A stretch of DNA of 64,000 nt from Neisseria zoodegmatis (GCF_900187305.1 NZ_LT906434.1:248001-312000); one strand, 5' to 3'. Positions 1-9,731 are shown, counted from the first letter of the stretch. Program-made: numbers and translations. The notes: generated by a model not told the origin, from the sequence alone.

Positions 1-150
1 GCCAATTAGACCAATTCGAGAGAAATATTTTGACTATAATCAACCAACATTTTCACATTGAAGTTTTATAAAAACCAAACTGAATCAATCAATGAAAAAA
101 AACCAACCTTATTATTGAAAAGGCACTACTTTCCAACCAGCCGGCTTTTA
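1..150. other. Gene-free edge downstream of nuoF
   Basis: This is AT-rich sequence beyond the nuoF stop codon. I see no start of nuoG and no uptake-sequence hairpin. Only very short ORFs exist on either strand and none has a convincing ribosome binding site. The next nuo gene, if present, would lie outside the window to the left. Confidence 0.5.
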
Positions 151-1446
151 CTAACACCACTTATGCTCTTTAGCCGGTTTGCCATGCTCGATATAGTGTT
201 CAAATTCATGGCGGAAATGCTTGGTAAAGCTGCGCACGGGGAATACGGCGGCATCGGCCAAGGCGCAGATGGTGCGGCCGGCCATATTGTTGCCGACCGA
301 ATCGAGCAAGTCCAAATCTTCGGGGCGGCCTTTGCCTTCGGCAATGCGGTGCACCACGCGGTATAACCAGCCGGTACCCTCGCGGCAGGGAGTGCATTGG
401 CCGCAGGATTCTTCGTGGTAGAAGTAGCTCAAGCGTTCGAGGGCTTTGACCATGCACACGTCTTCGTCCATCACGATAATCGCGCCCGAACCGAGCATGG
501 AACCTGCTTTGGCGATGGAATCGTAATCCATGTTCAAGGTCATCATTACTTCGCCGGGCAATACGGGCGCAGACGAACCGCCGGGGATCACGGCTTTGAG
601 TTTTTTGCCGTCTTTCATGCCGCCGGCCATTTCCAGCAGTTTGGCAAACGGCGTACCTAACGGCACTTCGTAGTTGCCGGGGCGTTCAACGTGGCCGGAA
701 ATGGAAAACAGTTTGGTGCCGCCTGCGTTTTCGATGCCTTTGTCGGCAAAGGTTTGTCCGCCGTCACGGATAATGAACGGCACCGAAGCAAAAGTTTCGG
801 TGTTGTTGATGGTGGTGGGTTTTCCGTACAGGCCGTATGAAGCGGGGAACGGCGGTTTGAAGCGCGGTTGGCCTTTTTTGCCTTCGAGCGATTCCAGCAA
901 GGCGGTTTCTTCGCCGCAGATATATGCGCCGTAACCGTGGGCGGCAAACAGCTCGAAGCTGAAATCCGTTCCCATGATGTTTTTACCCAAGAAACCGGCT
1001 TGGCGGGCTTCGGCCAGGGCTTCTTCAAAACGCTGGTAACCTTCGAAGATTTCGCCGTGGATATAGTTGTAGCCTGCTTCCGCGCCCATTGCGTATCCGG
1101 CAATGATCATGCCCTCGATCAACGCATGGGGGTTGAAGTTGATGATGTCGCGGTCTTTGAATGTGCCGGGTTCGCCTTCGTCGGTGTTGCAGACGACGTA
1201 TTTCGCACCGGGAAAGGAACGGGGCATAAAGCTCCATTTCAAACCGGTGGGGAAGCCCGCACCGCCGCGCCCGCGCAAGCCCGAAGTTTTAACTTCGGCA
1301 ATCACGTCGTCTTGCGACATGTTTTCAGTCAGGATTTTACGCAGCGCTTGGTAGCCGCCGCGCGCTTGGTATGCTTCCAAGTGCCAACAGTCGGGATTGC
1401 GGGTATCGACGTTTTCAAAAATCACGCCTGATTGGAAAATAGCCAT
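151..1446 (-). CDS. nuoF: NADH-quinone oxidoreductase subunit F
   Basis: NuoF is the 51-kDa flavoprotein of respiratory complex I. It binds NADH and FMN and passes electrons to the N3 iron-sulfur cluster on the cytoplasmic arm. The 431-residue length is normal. The glycine-rich NADH/FMN loop [10 protein letters not shown] is near residues 59-68. The [4Fe-4S] ligands Cys348, Cys351 and Cys354 sit in [13 protein letters not shown], with Cys394 as the fourth. An AGGG ribosome binding site precedes the ATG. It belongs to the nuo operon but is separated from nuoE by about 1.4 kb of inserted genes, so readthrough or an additional promoter would be needed. Confidence 0.97.
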   Translation of the reverse strand: MAIFQSGVIFENVDTRNPDCWHLEAYQARGGYQALRKILTENMSQDDVIAEVKTSGLRGRGGAGFPTGLKWSFMPRSFPGAKYVVCNTDEGEPGTFKDRDIINFNPHALIEGMIIAGYAMGAEAGYNYIHGEIFEGYQRFEEALAEARQAGFLGKNIMGTDFSFELFAAHGYGAYICGEETALLESLEGKKGQPRFKPPFPASYGLYGKPTTINNTETFASVPFIIRDGGQTFADKGIENAGGTKLFSISGHVERPGNYEVPLGTPFAKLLEMAGGMKDGKKLKAVIPGGSSAPVLPGEVMMTLNMDYDSIAKAGSMLGSGAIIVMDEDVCMVKALERLSYFYHEESCGQCTPCREGTGWLYRVVHRIAEGKGRPEDLDLLDSVGNNMAGRTICALADAAVFPVRSFTKHFRHEFEHYIEHGKPAKEHKWC

Positions 1447-1654
1447 TTGCTTAGCCCTAATCGGTTAATCTTCTTCAATCTTTTGTTTTGCCGCCCAACC
1501 GCCTGATGCGGTTATGCGCTGATATTTTTTACATGCCTGTCTGAAGGGTTTTCAGACGGCTTTTCAGGTAGCCTTGTTGAGGCCGTCTGAAAAGGGATTT
1601 TTTAAAGTGTTTAAAATGCTTCGCCGTATCGGATTCAAATGCCTTCAATGTTTT

Positions 1655-1740
1655 GTAGGTCGGATTCTTGAATCCGACAGTTTGTCCGAGTTAAAACCTT
1701 GCTAATATCGGATTCAAGAATCCGACCTACGGCTTGCTGC
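1655..1740. repeat. Paired REP-like palindromes
   Basis: Two 23-base arms (1655-1677 and 1718-1740) are perfect inverted copies, and each arm is itself palindromic around the core TCGGATTCTTGAATCCGA. The outer ends read GTAGG and CCTAC, followed by GGC. The same architecture with different cores occurs at 60499-60573 and, as single arms, near 2324, 27510 and 29633-29870. The unit lies between nuoF and the GFA-family gene and may also act as a transcript hairpin. Confidence 0.8.
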
Positions 1741-1743
1741 CCG

Positions 1744-2139
1744 TTATTTCTCCGCGCCAATCATGGCTAAAAACTCATGCTCGGTCAGTTTCGGCGTATC
1801 GTTGGCCAAATCGTAATACGGTGCTTTGCAGTCGATAAAAATTTGGCTTTCCAGCTCAAAATCGGCGTTATCGGCAAATAATCCCGCATTGATGTAATAA
1901 TCGTCGCCCACCTGAACAAACAGGTGCGTGCCGCATTGTTTGCAGAAACAGCGTTGCGCCCATTCGGACGAGCGGTAGCGGCCTATATGTTCGCTGCCAC
2001 TGATTTCAGGTTTTTTGGCCGTCAAGGTAAAACTTGCCCCACTACCCCAAGTACGGCATTTTCCGCAATGGCAGGCATGCAGCTTGCGCTCAGCTTCGAC
2101 TTTCAGCGATACGGTACCGCACAGGCATTTTGCTTTCAT
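1744..2139 (-). CDS. GFA/CENP-V domain zinc-binding protein
   Basis: This 131-residue protein belongs to the glutathione-dependent formaldehyde-activating (GFA, CENP-V) fold family. These are small zinc proteins, mostly of unknown substrate. Zinc-ligand cysteines are visible in three groups: KCLCGTV at the N-terminus, CHCGKC near residues 24-29, and CFCKQCG near residues 63-69. The ATG at 2139 is chosen because AGGAAG lies just upstream and homology begins there; the frame stays open further upstream only through uptake-sequence DNA. It is cargo inserted between nuoE and nuoF, in the same orientation. Activity on formaldehyde adducts should not be assumed. Confidence 0.85.
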   Translation of the reverse strand: MKAKCLCGTVSLKVEAERKLHACHCGKCRTWGSGASFTLTAKKPEISGSEHIGRYRSSEWAQRCFCKQCGTHLFVQVGDDYYINAGLFADNADFELESQIFIDCKAPYYDLANDTPKLTEHEFLAMIGAEK

Positions 2140-2164
2140 TTCTGCTTCCTTTCTTTTCAGACGG

Positions 2165-2323
2165 CCTTTCAGGTAGCCCTTACTGCAATTCCGCCAATTT
2201 TTTCTCAATGGCTTCTTCGGTCATAAAGCTGAACATTTTATGGTTGTGTTTACCATGTACTCGCCTTCCACTAAGGTGTAGAGGCCATCTGAAGTGATTT
2301 CATCGCAGCCGATGCCGAGTTTT
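2165..2323 (-). pseudogene. Decayed duplicate of the nuoE 3' end
   Basis: This stretch closely matches the last part of intact nuoE and its 3' flank (2866-3053). Shared blocks include CTTCTTCGGTCATAAAGCTG-like and CGCCTTCCA-like sequence and the final GATGCCGAGTTT. Relative to nuoE it has substitutions, a 2-base insertion that shifts the frame, and a 30-base deletion removing about residues 125-134, including the last iron-sulfur cysteine (Cys127). The uptake sequence inside it is also mutated (GCCATCTGAA). It is too short and broken to be functional, and it marks a recombination endpoint for the cargo genes. Confidence 0.85.
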
Positions 2324-2351
2324 GTGGGTCGCATTCTTGGATCCGACCTAC
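2324..2351. repeat. REP-like palindrome at duplication junction
   Basis: An imperfect palindrome with GTGGG/CCTAC ends and a TCGCATTCTTGGATCCGA core lies directly against the nuoE fragment. It belongs to the same family as 1655-1740 and is more degenerate. Confidence 0.65.
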
Positions 2352-2370
2352 GGCTTACTATCCTATTTAT

Positions 2371-2778
2371 TCAAATCTTTATAATATTTTCTTGAATAAA
2401 AGTTTCAAAAGTATTAATTGCCCCACTGTGCTCTACAATCTTACCATTCTCAACTTTATCGACATCAATTCCAGTAAAAGTCAATTTCCTGTTTGTCGGC
2501 TGTATTCCCAAAAACACGCCTTTATGGGTTCCCATTGCAATAATTTCTGAAATTACATACTCTTTTTCTGAGAATTGGTTAATAACTTGGATTGTAAAAT
2601 CAGGATACGTTTCCCGCACATCTGAAATGTGCTTTTTCATACCATCTAAGCCTATTGGAAATATTTCTGTTCCCACTCTCAAATTACATTTTTCATCAAC
2701 ATAATTTTCGATTTCATCCATCAGATTTCTCGAAAAAATCTGCTCATAAAAATATTTCACCAATTCTTTTGAGTTCAT
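2371..2778 (-). CDS. SnoaL-like (NTF2-fold) protein
   Basis: This 135-residue protein resembles the SnoaL-like ester cyclase/NTF2 superfamily: an N-terminal helix (VKYFYEQIFSRN), then YPDFTIQV, a middle segment, and the typical KVENGKIVEHSGAINT ending. Members are small cone-shaped alpha+beta proteins with varied or no catalytic roles, so the substrate is unknown. The gene is clearly more AT-rich than the flanking nuo genes and sits between intact nuoE and the nuoE remnant, suggesting acquisition by transfer. A GCAGG motif precedes the ATG. Confidence 0.75.
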   Translation of the reverse strand: MNSKELVKYFYEQIFSRNLMDEIENYVDEKCNLRVGTEIFPIGLDGMKKHISDVRETYPDFTIQVINQFSEKEYVISEIIAMGTHKGVFLGIQPTNRKLTFTGIDVDKVENGKIVEHSGAINTFETFIQENIIKI

Positions 2779-2880
2779 AACCTGCTTAACAACTTAATTG
2801 ACCCACTTTTTTACAGACGGTCTTTGCGGTGTTACCGGGTTTTCAAACCAACCTCAATCTTCTACCTTTCAGGCTGGCTT

Positions 2881-3354
2881 TTATTTCAACTCCGCCAATT
2901 TCGCTTCAATCGCTTCTTCAGTCATAAAGCTGCACATTTTGTGGTTGTTTACCAGCATCACGGGGGCATCGCCACATGCGCCCATGCACTCGCCTTCCAT
3001 TAAGGTATAAAGGCCGTCTGAAGTGGTTTCGCCAAAGCCGATGCCGAGTTTCTGTTTCAGGTATTCGGCCGCATTCACACCGCCGCGCAGGGCGCAAGGC
3101 AGGTTGGTGCAGACGGTAAGTTTGTATTTGCCTACGGGGGCAAGGTCGTACATATTGTAGAAAGTGGCAACTTCGTAAGCGGCTGCCGGTGCGATGCCGA
3201 CATAATCGGCCACAAACTCTATGGTTTCGGGCGTGAGCCAGCGTTTTTCTTCTTGGGCAATGCGTAATGCACCCATGATGGCGGAACGGCGTTGGTCGGC
3301 GGGGTATTTCGCCAATTCAACATCTATCAGTTTTAAAGATTCTGCGGATAACAT
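2881..3354 (-). CDS. nuoE: NADH-quinone oxidoreductase subunit E
   Basis: NuoE is the 24-kDa thioredoxin-fold subunit of complex I and carries the N1a [2Fe-2S] cluster next to NuoF. The four ligands are visible as Cys82 and Cys87 (VCTNLPCALRGG) and Cys123 and Cys127 (GECMGACGDAP). Its 157 residues are normal. The start codon overlaps the nuoD stop by one base (TAATG), indicating translational coupling. An uptake sequence is embedded in frame as SDGL near residue 112. A decayed duplicate of its 3' end lies downstream. Confidence 0.97.
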   Translation of the reverse strand: MLSAESLKLIDVELAKYPADQRRSAIMGALRIAQEEKRWLTPETIEFVADYVGIAPAAAYEVATFYNMYDLAPVGKYKLTVCTNLPCALRGGVNAAEYLKQKLGIGFGETTSDGLYTLMEGECMGACGDAPVMLVNNHKMCSFMTEEAIEAKLAELK

Positions 3355-4610
3355 TATCGGTCTACCTCTCCGAATACGATGTCTTGCGTACCGATGATGG
3401 CTACCACGTCGGCCAACATGTGGCCGCGTGCCATTTCGTCCATGCCTTGCAGGTGGGCAAAGCCGGGGGCACGGATTTTCAGGCGGTAAGGTTTGTTGGC
3501 GCCGTCTGAAATCATATAAATGCCAAACTCGCCTTTGGGGTGCTCGACTGCGGCATAGGTTTCGCCTTCGGGCACGTGCATGCCTTCGGTAAACAGTTTG
3601 AAGTGGTGAATCAAGTCTTCCATACCCATTTTCATTTCGGTGCGTTTGGGCGGCGCGACTTTGTGGTTATCGACAATCACGGGGCCGGGGTTGGCTTTGA
3701 GCCATTGCACGCACTGTTTGATAATACGGTTGGATTCGCGCATTTCGTTGATACGGCACAGATAGCGGTCGTAGCAGTCGCCGTTTACACCCACCGGAAT
3801 ATCAAAGTCCACATTGGCATAGGCGTCGTATGGTGCTTTTTTGCGGATGTCCCATTCAATGCCGGAACCGCGCAGCATTACGCCGGTAAAGCCTTTTTGC
3901 AATGCGCGCTCGGGAGACACCACGCCGATACCGACGGTACGCTGTTTCCAAATACGGTTGTCGGTGAGCAGGTTTTCGTATTCATCTACGCAAGAAGGGA
4001 AACGCTCTGTAAAGGCTTCGATAAAGTCGAGCATCGTGCCTTCGCGCGATTCGTTCAACTTCTCCAACACTTTGGCATTGCGGAATTTGCTGGATTCATA
4101 CTTAGGCATGAAGTCGGGCAAATCACGATACACGCCGCCGGGACGGAAGTAGGCCGCGTGCATGCGCGCACCGGATACGGCTTCGTACAAGTCCATCAAC
4201 TCTTCGCGCTCGCGAAAAGCGTACAGGAACACGGTCATGGCACCGATATCGAGAGCGTGCGAACCTATACCCATCAAGTGGTTCAAAATGCGGGTAACTT
4301 CGGCAAACATCACACGGATGTATTGGGCGCGGATAGGCACTTCAACACCGGTCAGTTTTTCTACTGCCAAACAATACGCCTGCTCGTTGACCATCATGGA
4401 AACATAGTCCAAGCGGTCCATATAAGGCAGGGCTTGCAGGTAGGTGCGGGTTTCGGCCAGTTTTTCGGTACCGCGGTGTAAAAGGCCGATATGGGGGTCG
4501 GCACGGACGATGGTTTCGCCTTCCAGCTCCAAAATCATACGCAATACGCCGTGCGCGGCGGGGTGCTGCGGGCCGAAGTTGATGGTGTAGTTTCTTAATT
4601 TATTAGCCAC
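3354..4610 (-). CDS. nuoD: NADH-quinone oxidoreductase subunit D
   Basis: NuoD is the 49-kDa subunit of complex I and forms the quinone-binding cavity with NuoB. The hallmark GPQHPAAHG lies near residues 13-21, and the C-terminus ends in [10 protein letters not shown] as in the family. The 418-residue length is typical of the separate (unfused) NuoD of betaproteobacteria. The start is GTG and overlaps the 3' end of nuoC by 8 bases, so coupled translation is likely. Confidence 0.97.
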   Translation of the reverse strand: MANKLRNYTINFGPQHPAAHGVLRMILELEGETIVRADPHIGLLHRGTEKLAETRTYLQALPYMDRLDYVSMMVNEQAYCLAVEKLTGVEVPIRAQYIRVMFAEVTRILNHLMGIGSHALDIGAMTVFLYAFREREELMDLYEAVSGARMHAAYFRPGGVYRDLPDFMPKYESSKFRNAKVLEKLNESREGTMLDFIEAFTERFPSCVDEYENLLTDNRIWKQRTVGIGVVSPERALQKGFTGVMLRGSGIEWDIRKKAPYDAYANVDFDIPVGVNGDCYDRYLCRINEMRESNRIIKQCVQWLKANPGPVIVDNHKVAPPKRTEMKMGMEDLIHHFKLFTEGMHVPEGETYAAVEHPKGEFGIYMISDGANKPYRLKIRAPGFAHLQGMDEMARGHMLADVVAIIGTQDIVFGEVDR

Positions 4611-5190
4611 CGTAGTTCTCCTCGCGGACGATGCGCGGGGTAATTTCGCGCGGCTCGATGGTTACGGGTTGGTAAATCACGCGTTTTTCGGCTTCGTCGT
4701 AGCGCATTTCTACATAGCCGGAAATCGGGAAATCTTTGCGGAAAGGATGGCCGACAAAACCGTAGTCGGTGAGAATGCGGCGCAAATCGGGGTGGTTGTT
4801 GAACAGAATACCGAACAGGTCGAAGGCTTCGCGTTCGTACCAATCGGCGCTGTTGTAAATATCGGTAACGGAATCGACAACAGGAAAATCGTCATCTGCC
4901 GCCCACACGCGCACGCGGATGCGCTGGTTGTTTTTTATTGACACCAACTGGCTGACTACGGCAAAGCGCTTGCCTTCCCACGGTTCGTTTTTATAGGTGC
5001 TGTAATCGACACCGCATAAATCTACCAACGATTCGAAGTGCAGGTCGGCATGATCACGCAGCGTGGTCATGATATTCAGGTAGTGCTCGGGTTGGCATTC
5101 AACGGTAATTTCATCTAAAGCCAAGATGACTTTGCTTGCTTTATCGCGCAACACGTTTTGGACAACCGGATACAAATCGTTTACGTGCAT
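4603..5190 (-). CDS. nuoC: NADH-quinone oxidoreductase subunit C
   Basis: NuoC is the 30-kDa subunit of the complex I connecting arm. The 195-residue protein carries the signature [11 protein letters not shown] followed by HPDLRRIL near residues 125-145. A good GGAGA ribosome binding site lies upstream of the ATG. It follows nuoB closely and overlaps nuoD by 8 bases. It is separate from NuoD rather than fused as in enterobacteria. Confidence 0.97.
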   Translation of the reverse strand: MHVNDLYPVVQNVLRDKASKVILALDEITVECQPEHYLNIMTTLRDHADLHFESLVDLCGVDYSTYKNEPWEGKRFAVVSQLVSIKNNQRIRVRVWAADDDFPVVDSVTDIYNSADWYEREAFDLFGILFNNHPDLRRILTDYGFVGHPFRKDFPISGYVEMRYDEAEKRVIYQPVTIEPREITPRIVREENYGG

Positions 5191-5199
5191 CTTGTTCTC

Positions 5200-5679
5200 C
5201 TAGTTACGGGCAATGGTGTAAGTGCGTTTGATTTTGCCTTGCAGCTGAATCAGGCCGTAAATCAAGGCTTCGGCAGTCGGCGGACAGCCGGGCACATATA
5301 CGTCTACCGGCACGATGCGGTCGCAACCGCGGACTACTGAATAAGAATAGTGGTAGTAGCCGCCGCCGTTGGCGCACGATCCCATCGACAACACCCAGCG
5401 CGGCTCGGCCATTTGATCGTATACGCGGCGTAAAGCGGGCGCCATTTTGTTGCACAATGTTCCGGCCACAATCATCAGGTCGGACTGGCGCGGAGACGGG
5501 CGGAAAATAATACCGAAACGGTCGAGGTCGTAACGCGACGCACCTGCCTGCATCATTTCTACCGCACAGCATGCCAAGCCGAAAGTTACCGGCCACAACG
5601 AGCCTGTGCGCACATAATTCAACACCGTATCCGCGCTGGCGGTTACGAAGCCTTTATTCAAAACGCCTTCTATTCCCAT
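5200..5679 (-). CDS. nuoB: NADH-quinone oxidoreductase subunit B
   Basis: NuoB is the PSST subunit of complex I and carries the N2 [4Fe-4S] cluster that reduces quinone. From the ATG at 5679 it is 159 residues, the family's usual length. Cluster ligands are the tandem Cys37-Cys38 ([10 protein letters not shown]), Cys102 ([15 protein letters not shown]) and Cys132 ([11 protein letters not shown]). An in-frame ATG exists 21 bases upstream, but the downstream start matches the conserved N-terminus MGIEGVL and overlaps the nuoA stop by 10 bases. Confidence 0.97.
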   Translation of the reverse strand: MGIEGVLNKGFVTASADTVLNYVRTGSLWPVTFGLACCAVEMMQAGASRYDLDRFGIIFRPSPRQSDLMIVAGTLCNKMAPALRRVYDQMAEPRWVLSMGSCANGGGYYHYSYSVVRGCDRIVPVDVYVPGCPPTAEALIYGLIQLQGKIKRTYTIARN

Positions 5680-6038
5680 TCCAGCGCACCTTTTTTCCAT
5701 TCGTAGATAAAGCCCACCGTGAGCACCACAATGAACACAAACATCGACCAGAAGGCAAACTGCCCGTGGGAAACCATCAGGTCTTTAAACACCACGGCCC
5801 ACGGAATCATGAATGCCACTTCCAAATCAAACAAGATAAACAGAATCGCCACCAAGTAGTAGCGCACGTCGAATTTCATACGCGCGTTTTCAAAAGCCTC
5901 GAAACCGCACTCGAAAGGCGTGTCTTTTTCGGCATAATGGCGTTTCGGGCCGAGCACATTGCCCAAAGTCAGAAACACGACACCGGCTATTAAGCCGATG
6001 ATGATGAATATCAATACAGGTAAATAGTTTGCCAACAT
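5670..6038 (-). CDS. nuoA: NADH-quinone oxidoreductase subunit A
   Basis: NuoA is a small membrane subunit of complex I with three transmembrane helices, near residues 6-28, 62-84 and 92-112. The conserved loop segment [20 protein letters not shown] is present. The start at 6038 (MLANYLPV) is preferred because AGGTG stands just upstream and the family begins there; the frame extends 22 codons further. It is the first gene of the nuo cluster, so the operon promoter should lie in the AT-rich stretch upstream, where a Fur-box-like sequence occurs. Confidence 0.95.
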   Translation of the reverse strand: MLANYLPVLIFIIIGLIAGVVFLTLGNVLGPKRHYAEKDTPFECGFEAFENARMKFDVRYYLVAILFILFDLEVAFMIPWAVVFKDLMVSHGQFAFWSMFVFIVVLTVGFIYEWKKGALEWE

Positions 6039-6168
6039 GGGTTTACACCTAAATTTGTTTACATAAAATGCTGGTAAATACTTTCCGATTGTATCTAATT
6101 TCAAAAACCTTTAAAAGTTGAAGCGTTAAAAAAATGACGAAAAAAGCTAATAATTTCAATGAATTTTC

Positions 6169-6187
6169 GATAACGATTATCATTAAT
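6169..6187. promoter_or_regulatory. Putative Fur box upstream of nuoA
   Basis: GATAACGATTATCATTAAT matches the classical 19-base Fur consensus (GATAATGATAATCATTATC) at 15 of 19 positions by eye. It lies about 130 bases upstream of the nuoA start. In N. meningitidis, Fur is reported to activate the nuo operon under iron-replete conditions, so an upstream activator position is plausible. The assignment is inferred from sequence only. Confidence 0.55.
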
Positions 6188-6531
6188 TAATATTTAATCA
6201 ATAACCGTATGCTTTATTTTGTATGAATTTGATTTTTTGTATGAAAAAGTTATTTTCAATAAATTTGATATATTAAAAAATGATGTTATTTGATTAAAAG
6301 CTTGAAAGCCTGAGTTTCTAATCAACGTATTTCGTCCATCAACTTAACTTTTACTACGGCATTGCAGCGCCATGTCGTAATACTCGCATTGTTTTCGGCT
6401 TGCGGCCCTGTATGAAAAATGGTTGATTGACTATAAATACTAAAATCCAACAACGGCTTCCGGTGTCATGAGACAAATAACATGTCAGCCTTTCCAAGCA
6501 CAGGAAATGATTCACTTGTCCGTAAAATAAG
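6188..6531. other. Intergenic region upstream of nuoA
   Basis: This AT-rich region lies between the nuo promoter area and the ABC exporter terminator. It contains no ORF I would defend and no tRNA-like fold. A TATAAA-like element sits near 6433. It may hold the remainder of the nuo control region. Confidence 0.4.
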
Positions 6532-6567
6532 GCAGAGGCCGTCTGAATGTTTTCAGACGGCCTCTGC
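6532..6567. terminator. Inverted uptake-sequence hairpin
   Basis: Two uptake sequences in inverted orientation form a GCAGAGGCCGTCTGAA stem-loop followed by a T-run on the plus strand. It lies downstream of the minus-strand ABC exporter gene. Confidence 0.75.
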
Positions 6568-6694
6568 TTTTTTAGTTAAGACAAGAAAGCTTATACGTTG
6601 AAACCTTGGCAAGACCGGTTTTGCTTCCGGTTCTGCCGGTTATCGGCTTCGCCTGTGAGAACAACCCTGCCATGTGGCAAAAGCATTGGGTTAA

Positions 6695-8545
6695 TCAACC
6701 ATGCACCTGATCTTGATTGAGAAACCCGCCGCTTTGGTGCGCCCACAGTTTGGCATACAAACCGTTTTTCTCCAGCAGTTCGGCATGGCTGCCCTCTTCG
6801 ACGATACGGCCTTTGTCGAGCACAATCAGCCTGTCCATGGCGGCAATGGTGGATAAACGGTGGGCAATGGCGATCACGGTTTTGTTTTCCATCATTTTAT
6901 CCAAGCTTTCCTGAATCGCCGCTTCCACTTCGGAATCCAGCGCGCTGGTGGCTTCGTCGAGCAGCAGAATCGGCGCATCTTTCAGCATCACGCGGGCGAT
7001 GGCGATACGCTGGCGCTGGCCGCCTGAAAGTTTGACCCCGCGTTCGCCCACATGGGCATCGTATCCTTTGCGGCCTTTGGCATCGGAAAGGTTGGGAATG
7101 AAATCGGCGGCTTCGGCACGGCGGGCGGCCTGCATCATTTCTTCTTCGGTGGCATCGGGGCGGCCGTAGATGATGTTGTCGCGCACGGAGCGGTGGAGCA
7201 GGCTGGTATCTTGGGTAACCAAGCCGATTTGGGCGCGCAGGCTTTCTTGGGTGATGTCGGTAACGTTTTGACCGTCGATGGTAATACTGCCGCTTTGCGC
7301 TTCATAAAATCTGAGCAGCAAATTCACGATGGTGGACTTGCCGGCACCGGAACGCCCGATCAAGCCGACTTTTTCGCCGGGTTTGATGTGCAGGTTAAAG
7401 CCGTTGAGTAAGGGTTTGCCTGCTTCGTAAGAAAAATCGACATGCTCGAAACGGATGTCGCCGTGCGCCACTTTCAGTGGCAGGGCATTGGGCTTGTCAA
7501 CAATCGTATGCGGCTTGGAAAGCGTACCCATGCCGTCGCTCACCGTGCCGATGTTTTCAAACAGGCGGGCGGATTCCCACATGATGTATTGCGACAAACC
7601 GTTCACGCGCAAAGCCATAGCCGTGGCGGTGGCAATCGCCCCGACGCCGACCTGCCCGTGATGCCACAACCAAATACCCAATGCGGCGGTAGACAAGGTG
7701 AGCGACGTATTCACAATAAAATTACAAGTATATAAAGTGGTGGCCAAACGCATTTGCGCATGCACCGTTACCATAAATTCCTGCATGGATTGCTTGGCAT
7801 AGCCCGCCTCGCGCGCACCGTGAGAAAACAGCTTGACCGTCGTAATGTTGGAATAAGCATCGGTAATGCGGCCGGTCATCAGCGAACGCGCATCCGCCTG
7901 CCGCTTTGCCGTTTGCGCCAGCTTGGGAATCAACACGCGCATCACTGTGCCAAACGCGATAATCCAGCACACGAACGGCAGCAGCAGCCAGCCGTCAAAC
8001 GCTGCCAGAATCACGCCCGAGCTGATGAAATACACCAGCACATACACCACCATATCAGCCAGCGTCATCACCGTATCGCGTACCGCCAGCGCCGTTTGCA
8101 TCACTTTGGCCGAAACCCGCCCGGCAAATTCGTCCTGATAAAAACCGAGGCTCTGCCCCAGCATCAAGCGGTGGAAATTCCAACGCAACCGCATCGGAAA
8201 CACGCCTTGCAGCGTTTGCAGGCGCACGTTTGATGCAATGAAATGCCACAGCACGGCAAACGCCATCAACACCGCCATGCCCGACAAAGCCCAGCCCTTT
8301 TCCGCCCACAAGGTTTGCGGCGTATATTGGCCCAGCCAGTCGACCACTTTGCCCATAAACTGAAACAGCAAGGCTTCCATAATGCCGATGCCGACCGTCA
8401 TCAACGCCAACACCACAATCCAACCGCGCATGCCTTCCATGCTGCTCCACAAAAAACGCCACAAACCTTTTTCAGGTGTTTTCGGCAACGTATCGGGATA
8501 GGGGTCGATACGGGATTCGAACCAGTCAAAAAAACGCTTAATCAT
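6695..8545 (-). CDS. ABC exporter, fused membrane and ATPase domains
   Basis: This is a type IV ABC half-transporter of about 616 residues, expected to work as a homodimer in the inner membrane. The N-terminal half holds about six membrane helices. The ATPase half shows Walker A GRSGAGKST, signature LSGGQRQR, Walker B ILLLDEATSALD and the H-loop AIAHRLST. The substrate is unknown; it is not the usual MsbA, having a long N-terminal extension before the first helix and the MdlB-like LWAHQSGGFL ending. The ATG at 8545 (MIKRFFDW) is chosen; the frame extends 18 codons upstream through uptake-sequence DNA. Confidence 0.88.
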   Translation of the reverse strand: MIKRFFDWFESRIDPYPDTLPKTPEKGLWRFLWSSMEGMRGWIVVLALMTVGIGIMEALLFQFMGKVVDWLGQYTPQTLWAEKGWALSGMAVLMAFAVLWHFIASNVRLQTLQGVFPMRLRWNFHRLMLGQSLGFYQDEFAGRVSAKVMQTALAVRDTVMTLADMVVYVLVYFISSGVILAAFDGWLLLPFVCWIIAFGTVMRVLIPKLAQTAKRQADARSLMTGRITDAYSNITTVKLFSHGAREAGYAKQSMQEFMVTVHAQMRLATTLYTCNFIVNTSLTLSTAALGIWLWHHGQVGVGAIATATAMALRVNGLSQYIMWESARLFENIGTVSDGMGTLSKPHTIVDKPNALPLKVAHGDIRFEHVDFSYEAGKPLLNGFNLHIKPGEKVGLIGRSGAGKSTIVNLLLRFYEAQSGSITIDGQNVTDITQESLRAQIGLVTQDTSLLHRSVRDNIIYGRPDATEEEMMQAARRAEAADFIPNLSDAKGRKGYDAHVGERGVKLSGGQRQRIAIARVMLKDAPILLLDEATSALDSEVEAAIQESLDKMMENKTVIAIAHRLSTIAAMDRLIVLDKGRIVEEGSHAELLEKNGLYAKLWAHQSGGFLNQDQVHG

Positions 8546-8608
8546 CCATTTCATCCATTTAAGACATGCCGTAGAAAAATGGCCGTCTGAAAGATTCATT
8601 TCTTTACA

Positions 8609-9127
8609 TTAACGCAAAAGCCAAAGCAGTATAAACGCATAAGCCCACAAAGCGCCGCCTGCCGCAAGCAGCACAAGCATATCGGCAGGCTTGTTGGGAT
8701 AGCCGCTTAAGTTGGGTTGAGAATCTGCCGGCAAAACCAGCCCATAGACAAACTGTGCCGACATAACCAGCAGCACAAACGGCATCAAGAAGGGAATGAA
8801 CGCCGCAGCTACAGCCACCACAATGCCCGACAGATACACCATTCTGCCGATTGACCAACCACGGCCTGCATCGTTGCAACGTTTATCCAACTGCTTGTTT
8901 TGATGATAAATTAGGCAACCGGTGAAAAAAGCAAAGGCCACGCCCGCCTTTCCCAAGTGGGTTTGAGTGGAGCCGACCGAATTGAACACACCGAGAAACC
9001 ACGGGATAAACCAATGCAACAGCAATGCAACTAAAGCCGAAGGCAGACAATATGCAGCAAAACGGCTGCGGGCAAGGCGGCGGTTATTTAAGGGGTCGTG
9101 TTCCGAAGCATATTCGATATAAGACAT
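8609..9127 (-). CDS. Hypothetical four-helix membrane protein
   Basis: I do not recognise this 172-residue protein. It has a charged N-terminus (EHDPLNNRRLARSR) and hydrophobic segments near residues 25-47, 60-74, 93-128 and 150-170, consistent with an inner-membrane protein of about four helices. It lies between ruvA and the ABC exporter on the same strand, with a short spacer to each. A partner role with the exporter is possible but unsupported. Confidence 0.6.
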   Translation of the reverse strand: MSYIEYASEHDPLNNRRLARSRFAAYCLPSALVALLLHWFIPWFLGVFNSVGSTQTHLGKAGVAFAFFTGCLIYHQNKQLDKRCNDAGRGWSIGRMVYLSGIVVAVAAAFIPFLMPFVLLVMSAQFVYGLVLPADSQPNLSGYPNKPADMLVLLAAGGALWAYAFILLWLLR

Positions 9128-9146
9128 ATTTTTATTTTGGCCATCA

Positions 9147-9731
9147 TTATTTCAACAAATTCTTCAAAGCCAAACGCACGCCTTCGCTCACATCGGTTCC
9201 CGCCGGAATGCCTTTTACCGCAACTTTGGCTTCGCGCTCGTTGTAGCCCAAGGCCAAAAGCGTGCTGACCATATCGTCGGTTTCGTCCGGCGCGGCGGCG
9301 GGGGCGAACAGGCCGGCGGCGGTTTGTTCCGACACCAGCTTGCCGCGCAGCTCCAGCACCATGCGTTCGGCGGTTTTTTTGCCGATGCCGGGCGCGGAAG
9401 AAAGCCGTTTCACATCTTCCTGCGCCACGGCCTGCGCCAATTCGTCCGAAGTCATGGCCGACAAAATACCCAATGCGGTTTTGGCCCCGATACCGCTCAC
9501 CTTTACCAATTGGCGGAACGTGGCGCGTTCGGCGGCCGAGGCAAATCCGAACAGCAAATGCGCATCTTCGCGCACCACAAGCTGGGTATAAAGCTGCACG
9601 CTCTCGCCAAGCGGCGGCAGCAGATAAAAAGTCTGCATCGATACATCGACTTCGTACCCCACCCCGCCGACATCAATCACGATTTGCGGAGGTGTTTTTT
9701 CGATGAGTTTGCCGGTGAGTCTGCTGATCAT
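9147..9731 (-). CDS. ruvA: Holliday junction helicase subunit RuvA
   Basis: RuvA binds four-way DNA junctions as a tetramer and loads the RuvB motor for branch migration. The 194-residue protein starts [12 protein letters not shown] and has the OB-fold domain, the paired helix-hairpin-helix motifs ([13 protein letters not shown] and [13 protein letters not shown]) and the C-terminal RuvB-contacting domain ending in [14 protein letters not shown]. No ruvB or ruvC is adjacent. Confidence 0.96.
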   Translation of the reverse strand: MISRLTGKLIEKTPPQIVIDVGGVGYEVDVSMQTFYLLPPLGESVQLYTQLVVREDAHLLFGFASAAERATFRQLVKVSGIGAKTALGILSAMTSDELAQAVAQEDVKRLSSAPGIGKKTAERMVLELRGKLVSEQTAAGLFAPAAAPDETDDMVSTLLALGYNEREAKVAVKGIPAGTDVSEGVRLALKNLLK

